From positions 186,001-250,000 of the forward strand of contig JAGFBZ010000907.1 of the NCBI GenBank assembly GCA_018398805.1: a DNA stretch of 64,000 bases, read 5' to 3'. Below, one piece after another: positions 63,223 through 64,000 of the stretch. The notes below the pieces were generated by a model that worked only from the letters and a program-made list of their open reading frames with translations, did no database searches and was not told where the DNA came from. The translations under genes and the position numbers were made by a program. Position 1 is the first letter of the stretch; each line of letters begins with the position of its first letter. This stretch comes from Hirundichthys speculiger (Eukaryota > Chordata > Actinopteri > Beloniformes > Exocoetidae).

Positions 63223-64000
63223 GTATAAACTTATCTAGTTATATATAGTATAGTATATTATATAGTTGATTCAACGAAGTCTGACTTGTCAGAACCAACT
63301 CCAAACTCCCGTTTATTGAACCTCCTCTCTGAAAGATGCTCCCGAATGACGGTATTTAGCTTACTTTAACACTATTAGTACACGTTCATCTTATTTTCGT
63401 CATCTGGTTTCTGTCATTCATGTTGAGACTGTAGAATAAGGACTGACGCACAAAAAAGGAATTCAAATGTTAAATAATAAGGAATTTGTCAAAGAAATAT
63501 AAAGGGTATTGAAATAAAAAAAAGAAGAAATTCAAAAAGCAAATAAATATATATAAAAAAACACCACATCAATCATTTTATTCATTTTCAAATTAGATAA
63601 TTTGGATAAATAAATAAATACATATTTTTTCAATTTTAGCATATATTTTTTCTCCTGTCATGTATTTGTTTTCTCTGTTTAAATTCAAGACATTTTATTA
63701 ATTTCTATTCCTTCAGTTGTTATCATTAATATACAAGTCCTTTCCATTTCACAGTGGAACAAAAAAACACTTTTGTATTTAAATTTAAAAAAAGGAACTG
63801 AAAGAAAAAAATAACTAAATATTCAATATATGTGATTTACTTTGAAAACAGTTTTTTGGCATGTCAGGGTGAAATCTGAGGATATTAGATCATCAAAAAC
63901 AAATGTATCTCCAGGTTTAAAGATGCTTTGATGCATGGTGGTGATTTGTCAGTATATAAAACAATGCACATCATCTTCTGCACAGTTTGTACTGTTGCAT
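63223..64000. other. AT-rich sequence to the window edge
   Basis: Very AT-rich, with TATAGTATA-like and A-rich runs. If 63,097-63,222 is an exon this is its intron. No further exon was seen. Confidence 0.5.

Noticed and set aside
1..64000. CRISPR arrays, operons, prophage or other bacterial systems
   Set aside because: Spliced genes, polyadenylation signal and vertebrate transposons show a eukaryotic nuclear genome. No direct-repeat/spacer pattern was found.

Overview
The window is vertebrate nuclear DNA, almost certainly from a teleost fish. It holds one large intron-rich receptor gene in a landscape of typical teleost repeats: short hAT elements with 8-bp target duplications, L2-like and RTE/Rex3-like LINE tails, a Tc1/Sleeping-Beauty-type relic and Harbinger-like elements. 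Microsatellites and long C/G homopolymers are common. Nothing in it looks prokaryotic or viral. I cannot name the species.

Layout. Positions 1-17,480 are gene-poor flank: an antisense L2-type reverse transcriptase fragment at the left edge, two RTE-type LINE tails, a Harbinger-like relic, a 21-bp tandem repeat, a hAT element with a perfect target duplication (7763-8299), twin non-autonomous hAT copies (9291-9713 and 12640-13083) and an L2 3' end next to the gene. Positions 17,529-44,349 (+) carry a complete 17-exon Eph receptor tyrosine kinase gene whose sequence fits EphA2 best. Its 3' UTR runs to an AATAAA at 46,101. Positions 46,120-63,000 are again repeat-rich: a hAT inside a hAT, a second BED-finger hAT, a MITE, a pair of related unknown segments and an 18-bp minisatellite. 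A single orphan exon-like segment at about 63,097-63,222 (+) may belong to the next gene.

The main gene encodes signal peptide, ephrin-binding domain, cysteine-rich/EGF-like region, two fibronectin III domains, transmembrane helix, juxtamembrane tyrosines, kinase, SAM domain and a hydrophobic C-terminal tail. From memory, the exon number and several exon lengths (186, 62, 210, 150 and 156 nt) match the human gene. The main anomaly is in exon 15. It is 190 nt where 194 nt is expected, so the kinase C-lobe frame breaks and a stop follows at 41,692. The preceding intron has a GC donor, and a GT four bases downstream would exactly cancel the missing 4 nt while scrambling about 22 residues. This is therefore either an assembly/sequencing error, a real truncating allele, or a trap that automated gene prediction would hide.

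The gene's introns have collected several transposons, some with exact 8-bp duplications. One three-level nest lies in intron 4, and one hAT sits only 36 bp after the exon coding the kinase active site. No CRISPR array, rRNA, tRNA or new multi-gene system was found.
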